From Calothrix anomala FACHB-343 (GTDB taxonomy: Bacteria; Cyanobacteriota; Cyanobacteriia; Cyanobacteriales; Nostocaceae): a stretch of DNA of 64,000 nucleotides. The stretch covers positions 62,001 to 126,000 of the forward strand of contig NZ_JACJQG010000009.1 of the NCBI RefSeq assembly GCF_014696435.1, read 5' to 3'. Under the pieces are notes generated by a model. That model searched no databases. It had not been told where the DNA came from and was given only the letters and a program-made list of their open reading frames with translations. The position numbers and the translations under genes were made by a program. This document shows, in pieces, positions 27,699-35,738 of the stretch; within the stretch, counting starts at the first letter, position 1; each line of letters opens with the position of its first letter.

Positions 27699-27728
27699 AA
27701 TTGTACAGACGCGATTCATCGCGTCTCT
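27699..27728. repeat. 30-bp dispersed palindromic repeat, copy 2
   Basis: Exact copy of the 30 nt at 25021-25050, with stem AGACGCGA/TCGCGTCT (27707-27726). Same orientation, about 2.7 kb away, here just ahead of the small-RNA array. Confidence 0.85.
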
Positions 27729-27748
27729 GATTAATGCAAAGATGGGTT

Positions 27749-27776
27749 ATACCCCTCAATCCCAAAGTGCTATACT
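27749..27776 (+). promoter_or_regulatory. promoter of array unit 1
   Basis: TATACT (27771-27776) is a good -10; the -35 is degenerate (ATACCC at 27749-27754), 16 bp away as in the other units. CCCCTCA and GTGC are shared with the other copies. Confidence 0.55.
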
Positions 27777-27782
27777 CTGTTA

Positions 27783-27833
27783 ATTGAATACACCATGATG
27801 GTCTGGAAAGCTGTTTAAATGGCTCCTCTTTTT
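27783..27833 (+). ncRNA. tandem small RNA, unit 1 (degenerate copy)
   Basis: About 50 nt between a -10 box (27771) and TTTTT. It aligns with units 2-4 (ACACCATGATGGTCTGGAAAGCTG against GCACCCTGATGATCTGGAGAGCTG) but the terminator stem is eroded to AGC/GCT with mismatches. Probably a diverging or dying copy. Ends are estimated from promoter spacing and T-run. Confidence 0.55.
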
Positions 27834-27885
27834 CTAGACTCCAGCAACTTAGACAAAAATATCTCAAAATTTTTAATAGGGGGTC

Positions 27886-27913
27886 TTGCCCCTCACTGCA
27901 AACGTGCTATAAT
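27886..27913 (+). promoter_or_regulatory. promoter of array unit 2
   Basis: TTGCCC (27886-27891), 16-bp spacer, TATAAT (27908-27913), a near-consensus housekeeping sigma promoter. Confidence 0.8.
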
Positions 27914-27919
27914 CTGATA

Positions 27920-27972
27920 TATAGATGCACCCTGATGATCTGGAGAGCTGCCCAAGTAGCTCTCTCTTTTTT
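27920..27972 (+). ncRNA. tandem small RNA, unit 2
   Basis: Start is placed about 7 nt after TATAAT. The body holds ATGCACCCTGATGATCTG, then a terminator stem GAGAGCT (27943-27949) / AGCTCTC (27958-27964) with loop GCCCAAGT and a T-rich tail to 27972. The unit is self-contained and about 52 nt long. The family is not recognised with certainty; the layout recalls the NsiR1 tandem sRNA array of heterocystous cyanobacteria, but no hetF gene is adjacent. Confidence 0.75.
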
Positions 27973-28028
27973 AAAGCTTCCATAAAACTTCATCATATCT
28001 TTGCACAAAAATAGCTGATCGATGGGTA

Positions 28029-28056
28029 TTGACCCTCATGCGTAAAATGCTATGAT
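28029..28056 (+). promoter_or_regulatory. promoter of array unit 3
   Basis: TTGACC (28029-28034), 16-bp spacer, TATGAT (28051-28056). Confidence 0.8.
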
Positions 28057-28062
28057 ATGCTA

Positions 28063-28114
28063 CGTAGATGCACCCTGATGACCTGGAGAGCTGCTTAAGT
28101 AGCTCTCTTTTTTT
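28063..28114 (+). ncRNA. tandem small RNA, unit 3
   Basis: Same body ATGCACCCTGATGACCTG, stem GAGAGCT (28086-28092) / AGCTCTC (28101-28107), loop GCTTAAGT, then seven T. The differences from unit 2 (GAT to GAC, CCC to CTT in the loop) leave the stem intact, consistent with selection on RNA structure. Confidence 0.75.
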
Positions 28115-28175
28115 ATTGGCGATACAACAGCAAAAAAAGATTAATCATTTTTTTATATTTTTTAACTAAGGGGTC

Positions 28176-28203
28176 TTGCCCCTCATAGCAAATGTGTTAT
28201 AAT
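28176..28203 (+). promoter_or_regulatory. promoter of array unit 4
   Basis: TTGCCC (28176-28181), 16-bp spacer, TATAAT (28198-28203), nearly identical to unit 2 including the flanking GGGGTC and ATCTGATATATAG. Confidence 0.8.
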
Positions 28204-28209
28204 CTGATA

Positions 28210-28260
28210 TATAGATGCACCCTGATGATCTGGAGAGCTGCCCAAGTGGCTCTCCTTTTT
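28210..28260 (+). ncRNA. tandem small RNA, unit 4
   Basis: Body identical to unit 2 through the first stem arm; second arm GGCTCTC (28248-28254) makes one G-T pair, followed by CTTTTT. It ends the array; the next gene is on the opposite strand. Confidence 0.75.
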
Positions 28261-28403
28261 CAATTTTTATCCACAACTGAATATTTTCTAGTCAAGACTT
28301 GAGTAGTTAATTTGTCAGCAGGCTTTGTTATGGATGAACTAAGGGCAGTTTTATTAATCAATGCACAGTAACTAAAATGCCCTAACAATTTTCAGCAGAA
28401 TCT

Positions 28404-29276
28404 CTAAACAGCTTTCATCGATTCAATACACTTTTTCATTTCTTGCTGCATAGTATCAACATCAGCATGAAATCTTCGACCATGACCAGGTAGTACCCAC
28501 TCAAATGAGTAATCAGCTAACTTACTCATGGATTTAATCTGTTCTGACCAAGAATACCAACAGAAATCGCGGAACGCAACTAATTGTTGTAAGTTATTTG
28601 ACCAAGCGAGATGATCGCCAGTAAAGAGAAACTTATTTTGATAAAGTAAAACAGTGTGCCCTTGGGAATGACCGGGAACTGGGATAATTAATACATCTGC
28701 AGTTAAAGCAAATGGTTCCCCACCAGTTAGTTGGATTTCCACATTGCGAGTACTTGCAGTAATATCATCAGTATGAAGAACGCGCTGACAATGAAAATGT
28801 TCAGCAAAATTTTGATGATCTGCAATATCATCTCTGTGGGTGAGATACATATAAGCAACTCCCCCCATCTCTTCTAAACGCTTGACTAAAGGCGCTGAAA
28901 AACTGGGAGAATCTACTAAAATATTCCCTGCTGGATGTTGAATAAAATAGCTAGCTGCAGCAAAAGATTTTTCTGAGTGATAGCCACAATGGTAAACATT
29001 TTCTGCTATTAATATTGGCAGAGTTTCTTGCGCAATTTTAATATCTTCAGGTTTTTCAACTGTACCAATAGAATTAGTAGGACAAGATAAAAGTGCTTGT
29101 AGTGCTGCTAATCTTTCAGTAGAATTTGTGGGTTGATGATAAACTGCTGACTGTTCGTCAATACTATGAAATACTTCCGGAGCCATCCAGCGACAGGTAT
29201 CACAATCTATACAAGTATTATCTACATAAAAATCGCCGTGAACATTTTCTGAGCGACGTAGTTTTAAATTCGCCAT
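28404..29276 (-). CDS. ferredoxin-domain MBL-fold hydrolase
   Basis: 290 residues. The N-terminal ~75 residues are a single-cluster ferredoxin module (C22, C25, C28 and C65 followed by Pro; CIDCDTC ... LLSCP). The rest is a metallo-beta-lactamase fold with THRDDIADH (a variant of HxHxDH), VPGHSQGHTVLLY, LFTGDHLAW, and VLPGHGRRFH near the end. The fusion suggests an iron-sulfur-dependent redox or hydrolytic enzyme; MBL relatives are thioesterase- or glyoxalase-like. Substrate unknown. Convergent with the small-RNA array. Confidence 0.88.
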   Translation of the reverse strand: MANLKLRRSENVHGDFYVDNTCIDCDTCRWMAPEVFHSIDEQSAVYHQPTNSTERLAALQALLSCPTNSIGTVEKPEDIKIAQETLPILIAENVYHCGYHSEKSFAAASYFIQHPAGNILVDSPSFSAPLVKRLEEMGGVAYMYLTHRDDIADHQNFAEHFHCQRVLHTDDITASTRNVEIQLTGGEPFALTADVLIIPVPGHSQGHTVLLYQNKFLFTGDHLAWSNNLQQLVAFRDFCWYSWSEQIKSMSKLADYSFEWVLPGHGRRFHADVDTMQQEMKKCIESMKAV

Positions 29277-29498
29277 ATTAAAATCCTTTCCGCCTAGCTA
29301 ATTGCTGAGAAGAGCAACCTATATCACCACGCTAGCAAAACTCAACGCAGATTATAGAAGTCTTGAGAGATAAATTGATTGCTCAAATAGAGACATATTC
29401 TGATACAGCTAGCAGCAAAGGATCGTCTTTTGCTAATGATACAAAATTAGGTATTTTATAGAGAAATAAAAATAAGCGATCGCCTATCTTTAATTAAC

Positions 29499-30149
29499 TT
29501 ATAAATAACCTTCAACTTCAGCAAATTTACGCAATCGTGGCAAACATTGACGTTGATAAAAGCTGCTTAAAGTCGGGATCGGTAAGCCAAATTGCTCAGA
29601 TAATTCCTTCCAGCTAGCTTCTGGGGGTAGGCGTTTCAAAATTAATATCTGACAGTTGACATCGGGACGGCCTTTCACACAAGTAGCCCGCAAATCTCCC
29701 GTAGTATCCGCTTTTACCCACATCCTGACATTGTCTAAAATTGGCGGTGCTTCAGGGGTAGCAGCGAGGTTTTCTACAGGATCAATTATCTCACTGCGAT
29801 CGCCTGAACCAGACTGAAGTACTTTCAAAGGAACCTTAATAATTTGTTCTCGTTGTTGGTTGATATAAAAGTCTTGTAATCGGCGTTTTAAATATGCATT
29901 CAACCAAGTTACAACACTCCCATAGTTAGGATCGTAAGCTTGGCCTGTATTAGCTTCACAAATATTACGACAAAAATATAACCAAGTTTGTTGGAGTGCG
30001 TCTTGATAATAGGAAGTAGTTTCCTTCCAAAGTTTGTTTGCAGTCAAGCGAATGATTTGTGTAAGCAACTTTTGACGCTGTAAACTTCCAGGTGGATTTT
30101 TACAGGCTTGGGTAACTAAGTGGCGTAGCTCTTCATCCAATTTAAGCAT
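29499..30149 (-). CDS. sigma-70-like (ECF-type) regulatory protein
   Basis: 216 residues. The N-terminal half resembles sigma region 2 (DALQQTWLYFCRNICEANTGQAYDPNYGSVVTWLNAYLKRRLQDFY), and the C-terminal 45 residues are a region-4-like helix-turn-helix (PPEASWKELSEQFGLPIPTLSSFYQRQCLPRLRKF). The linker is longer and less typical than in standard ECF factors, so it may be a divergent sigma factor or a sigma-like regulator. No adjacent anti-sigma gene is seen. Confidence 0.65.
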   Translation of the reverse strand: MLKLDEELRHLVTQACKNPPGSLQRQKLLTQIIRLTANKLWKETTSYYQDALQQTWLYFCRNICEANTGQAYDPNYGSVVTWLNAYLKRRLQDFYINQQREQIIKVPLKVLQSGSGDRSEIIDPVENLAATPEAPPILDNVRMWVKADTTGDLRATCVKGRPDVNCQILILKRLPPEASWKELSEQFGLPIPTLSSFYQRQCLPRLRKFAEVEGYL

Positions 30150-30376
30150 ACTAATCTGGGTTGAAAAAGCAAGAATAGCACAGTATGGCGTATAACAATG
30201 TACTAAAGAATTACCCTTCGTCGTGATATTAATTCGGATGGTTCATCCAGGAAATGAGGATTTTGATTGATAGTCAGAGGCAAGACGTAGAGAGTTTGTT
30301 AGATAAACTGTCCCCACGTCTTGCAAAAGCTTTGAAATTATGGAATTTCCAGTTTAATTACTTAACTGTTATATAT

Positions 30377-31756
30377 CTATAAACCCAACCAAGAAAAGAA
30401 TTGTTTCCACCAAGAATTTGTAATTTCACCAACAGTTAACTTCATCTTGCGGCGAATATCTTGAATATTCCAGTTGGTTAGCTTGGCTAAAGTTTGCGCT
30501 TCTTGTTCAAAGCGTTTAGGTAAAGACTGTTTATATTCTCTTCCAGCAGGACATTTGACCTCACCTAAAAACGGATGTTGTAAAATATAACGTCCCTGGA
30601 AAGACTCGCGATTGGAAGTTTCTTGGAACATTGGATCTTCAGGAAACTTGTTGCGCGTATAGCGGATATGCAAGCGACTGATGAAAACGCCACTGTTATA
30701 AACCGGAGGACGTACAGTACGACGGGATGCGGGAAAGTCATCACTAGAATCCCCATCTAGCCAAAATACGCCAGCTTGCTTTAATTCTTCTGGCGATAAA
30801 GGTTCAGCAGAACAAGGATCGCAACTGCTCATATCCCAGGCATATTCCAAGAAAGCAACTTTGCGGTCTTCTTTATTGTAGGCTGTTTGGAACATGGACT
30901 TATAGAATTCGCCAAATTCCTCTTTGACATACAGGGGAATATTGGCATCAGAAGGGATTTTTACTGTCCGGTAATTAGTAGTTTCCGCTTGTCCTTTGGG
31001 CGATAGGATATAAACAATCACATCCTGTTCGCTAGCAGCATTAACCATACCTAAGCGGATGGGAAGCATGAATCTTGGGGATTTATAGGAAATTTGTATT
31101 GGGCGCAAAAACTGATAACCAGAGTCTTCAAATTTATCGAGGTTGACTTTAGCAACAAAGAATTTCATCGCCGAACGGATATATGGCTTGAGTAAATCTT
31201 TTGCACCTTGAGGAATTTTGTAACCGTTTTGACGCAGCCAGGTTTCCAATCCACCCGATTCTTTAGCGCTGAGAATCACAATGTCATATTCGCCAACATT
31301 GAAACGCGCCTCGACAGTAACACCCAAATTATCAGCACTTCCTCTGTTACCTGCGCCTTCACTTCTGGCTGCTGGTGCAGGTACTCCTTGGAATTTCTCC
31401 GCTTCATCAAGTCGAGCGCAGGGATCTGAGTCGAAATATTCTACCAAGCGCGGTGCGCTAAAAGCGTCAAGACGTTCAATAATCTTGGGTTCAGCAACAC
31501 GAACTTGCTCTTTTTTCAAAACAGTAGGTACGGGGACAACGATCGCAAAATCTTTGACTTCCCCTTGAAAATCATTCGCCATTGTCAGCACAGTGCGATC
31601 GCCATCTCGCGCAATTACTACTTGAGAAGCTTTGTTATATAATTTGGCATCAGCTTTAGACACATAAAATCCGCAAAATGCCCATGCTGTCGGCGCAAAG
31701 CACAGCACAGCTACCAACGCCATCACTATGGGGATGAAGAATTTTAAAGGTTTCAT
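30377..31756 (-). CDS. DUF2330 exported protein
   Basis: 459 residues. It has a signal peptide (MKPLKFFIPIVMALVAVLCFAPTAWAF) right before the family start CGFYVSKADAKLYNKASQVVIARDGDRTVLTMANDFQGEVKDFAIVVPVPTVL, which is the DUF2330 signature. A C-terminal hydrophobic tail (WWKQFFSWLGL) is short. Predicted periplasmic or lumenal, function unknown. It is 26 bp downstream of an RnfD-like membrane protein gene on the same strand, so probably in one operon. Confidence 0.85.
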   Translation of the reverse strand: MKPLKFFIPIVMALVAVLCFAPTAWAFCGFYVSKADAKLYNKASQVVIARDGDRTVLTMANDFQGEVKDFAIVVPVPTVLKKEQVRVAEPKIIERLDAFSAPRLVEYFDSDPCARLDEAEKFQGVPAPAARSEGAGNRGSADNLGVTVEARFNVGEYDIVILSAKESGGLETWLRQNGYKIPQGAKDLLKPYIRSAMKFFVAKVNLDKFEDSGYQFLRPIQISYKSPRFMLPIRLGMVNAASEQDVIVYILSPKGQAETTNYRTVKIPSDANIPLYVKEEFGEFYKSMFQTAYNKEDRKVAFLEYAWDMSSCDPCSAEPLSPEELKQAGVFWLDGDSSDDFPASRRTVRPPVYNSGVFISRLHIRYTRNKFPEDPMFQETSNRESFQGRYILQHPFLGEVKCPAGREYKQSLPKRFEQEAQTLAKLTNWNIQDIRRKMKLTVGEITNSWWKQFFSWLGL

Positions 31757-31782
31757 TTTATTTCTCGATTTTGTTAAAGGAG

Positions 31783-32616
31783 CTAGGGGCTAGGGACTGG
31801 AGAATTATCAGTAACACTATTGTTATCTTCTTTACTTAGCCAGTAATATTCTGGGGCGGAGAAAAAGGCATCGAATAGCAGCGTTAACGGAGCTAGGATA
31901 AATAATGCCCAAAAAACTGCACTGGAAATAAAGAAGTAATTCCGCAGTATAAAAGTGAAGATGGCAATGCAGATTGCCCACAGTATACGCCCGATTCTGG
32001 CATTAGGAATTGACCGAGGATCGGTGACCATAAATAGAGCAAATAACAGCAAAGATCCACTCATCAACCGATGCAGATAAACATCCCAAGTCCACCCCAG
32101 CCAGAGATTACGCATCGCCTCTAGCATGGCGTAGGAACCCAAAAAAGCGGCTGTAGTGTCCCAACGACCAACTCGTTGCAAAATCATCCCCCCAGTCCCG
32201 ACAAATAACAGCCCATACCACCAGTCCTCACCCCACTGTCCGGGAGAAACCCAAGCATCAGTGGTGAGTAATAAAGCAGTAATAATGCCAAAATTCGCCG
32301 GATTGAAGAAATGCTTATTTCCGACTTGGAAGAGAAACTTACTTGCGATCGCACTAGCTGCGGCTAAAGCCATTGTTGTCCAATGATCCGCCCGTAACAG
32401 TAAGCTGAGTCCTAATGAAGTAATTAGGGCGCTACGAAGATTCAGCTTGTGTTCTTGGCTAATTAGCGATGACAAAATCCATTGAGTTAATAAACAAGTT
32501 GCGATCGCAACCCCAATTAACTCCGGACGCAGCGTCCAATCCCTAGTCCCAATTCCCAAAACAAGGAACAACGACAAAAACAAAATTTGATAATCTCGGA
32601 TATCATTTAACACCAT
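31783..32616 (-). CDS. RnfD/NqrB-like integral membrane protein
   Basis: 277 residues with about eight hydrophobic segments. It resembles RnfD/NqrB subunits of ion-pumping flavin electron-transport complexes: VGNKHFFNPANFGIITALLLT, SPGQWGEDWWYGLLF, and MVTDPRSIPNARIGRILW. In RnfD/NqrB a conserved Thr/Ser binds FMN covalently; whether it is kept here needs alignment. No other rnf/nqr subunit is nearby, so it probably works outside a classical Rnf complex, together with the DUF2330 protein. Confidence 0.78.
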   Translation of the reverse strand: MVLNDIRDYQILFLSLFLVLGIGTRDWTLRPELIGVAIATCLLTQWILSSLISQEHKLNLRSALITSLGLSLLLRADHWTTMALAAASAIASKFLFQVGNKHFFNPANFGIITALLLTTDAWVSPGQWGEDWWYGLLFVGTGGMILQRVGRWDTTAAFLGSYAMLEAMRNLWLGWTWDVYLHRLMSGSLLLFALFMVTDPRSIPNARIGRILWAICIAIFTFILRNYFFISSAVFWALFILAPLTLLFDAFFSAPEYYWLSKEDNNSVTDNSPVPSP

Positions 32617-32814
32617 TACCCGTCTACTCCGGGATTCCTCGCAGATTTTTCCTCAATCTAGACGGTGAAACGGGTAAATAATGCCGTTGTTACAGTTTTT
32701 GTTACAAACTCAATTTATCAGCATCGGAAATCGGGCGAGAACTTTATACAAATTAATCTTGCGTATCCATTCGCTACAATTCAAACATCATCTTCCATCC
32801 CAACCCTGAAGCTT

Positions 32815-33300
32815 ATGGAAATCCGCAATGCGACACCAGCCGATGTCCCCAAAGTCTTACCTATGGTTGCAAAGATTTGTGCTTTGCATGATGCTTGGGA
32901 CTCAGCCAAATACGGATTTTTGCCCAATCCAGAACAGCGTTATCAAAACTGGTTAGGACGATTAGCAAATAGCGAGCGTAGTGTATTTTTAGTAACTGAA
33001 GATGCAGAGAACTTAGTAGCGTTTTTAGTAGCGACAGTTGAACGCGAAATCCCAATTTATCGGTTACAAGAATACGCTTTTATTCACGATCTGTGGGTTG
33101 AGCCAGAATATCGCCAAAAAGGAGTAGCAAAACAGATGGTGATGCAAGCTGTGGAAACCTTCGCGCAAATGGGCGTGAAGCAAATTAGATTAGACACCGC
33201 AGCCATCAACGAAGCCGCACGCAAATTATTTGCATCTTGTGGTTTTCGCATCAGCACTATAGAAATGCTGATAGAGATTGATGTCATATCTGAGACATAA
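32815..33300 (+). CDS. GNAT-family N-acetyltransferase
   Basis: 161 residues from ATG 32815 (MEIRNATPADVPKVLPMV), the normal GNAT opening; the open frame extends 50 codons further upstream but that part is not family-like. The acetyl-CoA binding motif A is visible (FIHDLWVEPEYRQKGVAKQMVMQAV), and motif B (GVKQIRLDTAAINEAARKLFASCGF). Acceptor unknown. Divergent from the RnfD-like gene. Confidence 0.88.
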   Translation: MEIRNATPADVPKVLPMVAKICALHDAWDSAKYGFLPNPEQRYQNWLGRLANSERSVFLVTEDAENLVAFLVATVEREIPIYRLQEYAFIHDLWVEPEYRQKGVAKQMVMQAVETFAQMGVKQIRLDTAAINEAARKLFASCGFRISTIEMLIEIDVISET

Positions 33301-33751
33301 GTTAGGACTTGCTGATAGTCAATAAGCCATTGAAATATCCTTATATATCCAAGAATAATTCTCTTGAGTAGAAAAATTCATGTAATCTTCATATTACTAC
33401 TCACATTGTTAATGTGTAGAAGCATTGCCATATCTACATTTAGGATATTTTTTCTTTATGTAAGGAAAGTAATAATTATAAATTATTAGTAAATTTTTTA
33501 AAAAAGAGTTGTTTTTATGGAAATGTTATCTAATTATACCTAAGTAAGGCAATAGATAAAGTATCTACCAGCTAGTAAATCAGAGTTCAGCCATCGTCAT
33601 CTGTGCTGATACAGTCCATAATTTTTATCTCAACAACTTCAAATACTCCAATAGTTAATCTCGGTGCTTAATTCAAGTCTCACCCCTTAATAAGCTTGCT
33701 TATTATCAAGGGTGAGTGCAAAAAGTAACACCAAAAAATCTGGGAATAAGG
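33301..33751. other. 450-bp intergenic region with leader hairpin
   Basis: AT-rich. Immediately before the next gene CACCCCTTAATAAG folds with CTTATTATCAAGGGTG (33681-33714), a structure that could act as a leader hairpin since it ends about 40 nt from the start codon. No other element recognised. Confidence 0.4.
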
Positions 33752-34555
33752 ATGACAATGATACAGGAAAACGTTGCACTTAAACAGCACTACATCCTGG
33801 GCATGAAAGTCAATGTTATCAACTATAAAGATGCAACTAGACAAGTCATTAAATTTGCTAAAGCTAGGAAGTCAAGCTATGTCTTCTTAGCAAATGTACA
33901 TATGGTCATGGAAGCATATGACTCTGCTGAATTCCGGCAAATTGTAAATGCAGCAGATATAGTGACTCCCGATGGTAAACCATTAAGCTGGAGTTTACAA
34001 GCATTGGGAGCTACCAACCAGCAGCAGGTTTGTGGCAGAGAACTGACTCTTCAAATCTTGAAAGCTGCAGCATTAAGCAGAATATCGGTGGGTTTCTATG
34101 GGAGCAGTAAAAATGTTCTCAGCGCTTTAGTCACAAAAATGAAACAGAATTACCCAGATATAAATATCGCTTATGCTTACTCACCGCCTTTTCGTTCTCT
34201 AACCCCACAAGAGAAAGATGATGTCATTCAAGAGATTAAATCAACTGGAGTACAAATTCTTTTTGTAGGATTAGGATGTCCTAAACAAGAACGCTGGATA
34301 GCTCAACATAAAAATCAAATTCCTGCCGTCATGTTAGGAATAGGAGGAGCATTCGATATGCTTGCTGGTGCTAAACCTCAAGTACCATGTTGGATGCAAA
34401 ACATAGGATTAGAGTGGCTCTTTCGATTGTGTTTAGAACCTCGTCGCCTATGGTATAGAAATTTTAGGCATAGCCCTAGATTTATAGTTATGTTTGCGCG
34501 TCAAATTCTCAAATTAATACTGATACTTGCATTATTACCTGCCCCAGCTTTTTAG
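33752..34555 (+). CDS. WecG/TagA/CpsF family glycosyltransferase
   Basis: 267 residues from ATG 33752; ATG 33758 fits the AAGGA site better and GTG 33716 is also open. The family core is clear: NVHMVMEAYDSAEFRQIVNAADIVTPDGKPLSWSLQALG (catalytic Asp region), GRELTLQIL, SVGFYGSSKNVL, LFVGLGCPKQERWIAQHK, VMLGIGGAFDMLAGAKPQVP, LEWLFRLCLEPRRLWYRN. Such enzymes transfer N-acetylmannosamine(uronate)-type sugars to lipid-linked acceptors. With the neighbouring deacetylase it suggests exopolysaccharide synthesis. Confidence 0.9.
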   Translation: MTMIQENVALKQHYILGMKVNVINYKDATRQVIKFAKARKSSYVFLANVHMVMEAYDSAEFRQIVNAADIVTPDGKPLSWSLQALGATNQQQVCGRELTLQILKAAALSRISVGFYGSSKNVLSALVTKMKQNYPDINIAYAYSPPFRSLTPQEKDDVIQEIKSTGVQILFVGLGCPKQERWIAQHKNQIPAVMLGIGGAFDMLAGAKPQVPCWMQNIGLEWLFRLCLEPRRLWYRNFRHSPRFIVMFARQILKLILILALLPAPAF

Positions 34556-34762
34556 GGAAATGATTGAGAATTTACTCTTGATTTACACCATCTGGAACAA
34601 TATTTTGTAGATAAAAAACACTATTTAAGCTGATGAATAATAGGAAAATTACCAAATCTAATCTCAGCTAAAAAGAATTAAAACATACCTCGATACCTCT
34701 GATTATTATTTAATACAAACTAATAAGAGAATTTAGGCAAATTTTATGATATTGGTGTAAAC

Positions 34763-35650
34763 ATGATACCATTTTTACAAATGGCAAAAGTAAGTCAACG
34801 ACAGCAACATGCCTTCACAGTAGATGTTGAAGACTGGTATCACGGTACAACTGACGAAGACATGAAAGTCTGTGCAGAACGTCGTCTGCATTATGGTTTA
34901 GGTACTTTATTAGAACTCTTGGCAGAATTTGAAGTTAAAGGAACTTTTTTTTGGCTAGGTCAAGCAGCATTAGATAACCCACATCTTGTTAAGCAAGTAG
35001 CTGAAGCTGGTCACGAAATTGGCTGTCATGGCTTATTACACGAGTTTATATACAATATGTCACCTCAAAAGTTTAGAAGTGATACTCAACGTGCCCAGAA
35101 CATACTTGCTGACTTGACAGGTAAGTCAGTTGTTGCATATCGTGCGCCATATTTCTCAATCGTACGTAAATCTTTGTGGGCGCTAGATATCCTGGCTGAA
35201 TTGGGATTTCGATATGACTCCAGTATTTTTCCTGTAAAAAATTGGCGCTACGGAATACCAGATTTTGAGCCACAACTACAACAGATTCACACATCCACTG
35301 GTTCAATTTATGAAATACCGCTTTCGGTTCGGCAGATTATAGGACAAAATATACCCATCAGTGGCGGAGCTTATTTTCGCCTTTATCCCTATATACTAAC
35401 AAAAAATAACTTTCTGGCGGCAGAACGTGAAGGAAAGAATGTCGTCTTTTACACTCATCCTTGGGAACTAGATCCCGATCATCCACCGCTATCACTACAT
35501 TGGAAAGAACGTCTTACACACAACATTAATCTCCACTCAACAAAGACGAAACTGCGGCGATTGCTACAAGATTTTTGCTTTACATCTTTGGGCAAGCTTT
35601 TAGAAAATCAAGTCTTGAAAGAAGATAAAATGTCTGAATTAGTGGTTTAG
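34763..35650 (+). CDS. polysaccharide deacetylase (DUF3473/exosortase-locus type)
   Basis: 295 residues. NodB-type core: AFTVDVEDWYHG (catalytic DVED), GTFFWLGQAA, GHEIGCHGLLHEFIYNM (metal His), RAPYFSIVRKSLWALDILAELGFRYDSSIFPVKNWRYGIPDF, and the C-terminal VVFYTHPWELDPDHPPL typical of the DUF3473 subgroup. It removes N-acetyl groups from an extracellular polysaccharide. No signal peptide. The start could also be ATG 34781 (MAKVSQ). Confidence 0.9.
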   Translation: MIPFLQMAKVSQRQQHAFTVDVEDWYHGTTDEDMKVCAERRLHYGLGTLLELLAEFEVKGTFFWLGQAALDNPHLVKQVAEAGHEIGCHGLLHEFIYNMSPQKFRSDTQRAQNILADLTGKSVVAYRAPYFSIVRKSLWALDILAELGFRYDSSIFPVKNWRYGIPDFEPQLQQIHTSTGSIYEIPLSVRQIIGQNIPISGGAYFRLYPYILTKNNFLAAEREGKNVVFYTHPWELDPDHPPLSLHWKERLTHNINLHSTKTKLRRLLQDFCFTSLGKLLENQVLKEDKMSELVV

Positions 35651-35678
35651 CAAAATTTTTTTGAGTTTTGCAATAAAA

Positions 35679-35730
35679 AATTGGGCGATCGCCAGCTAAT
35701 TTAATTGTTTGCAGATGCGATCGCCCAATT
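35679..35730. terminator. bidirectional terminator built from HIP1 sites
   Basis: AATTGGGCGATCGC (35679-35692) and GCGATCGCCCAATT (35717-35730) form a 14-bp perfect stem between two convergent genes, with A-rich sequence on the left side giving a T-run for leftward transcripts. Both arms contain a HIP1-type GCGATCGC. Confidence 0.75.
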
Positions 35731-35738
35731 GCGGTTAA

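Noticed and set aside
27741-28262. Assigning the array as NsiR1
   Set aside because: The tandem layout is similar, but no hetF is adjacent and the promoters look like housekeeping types; sequence identity could not be checked.
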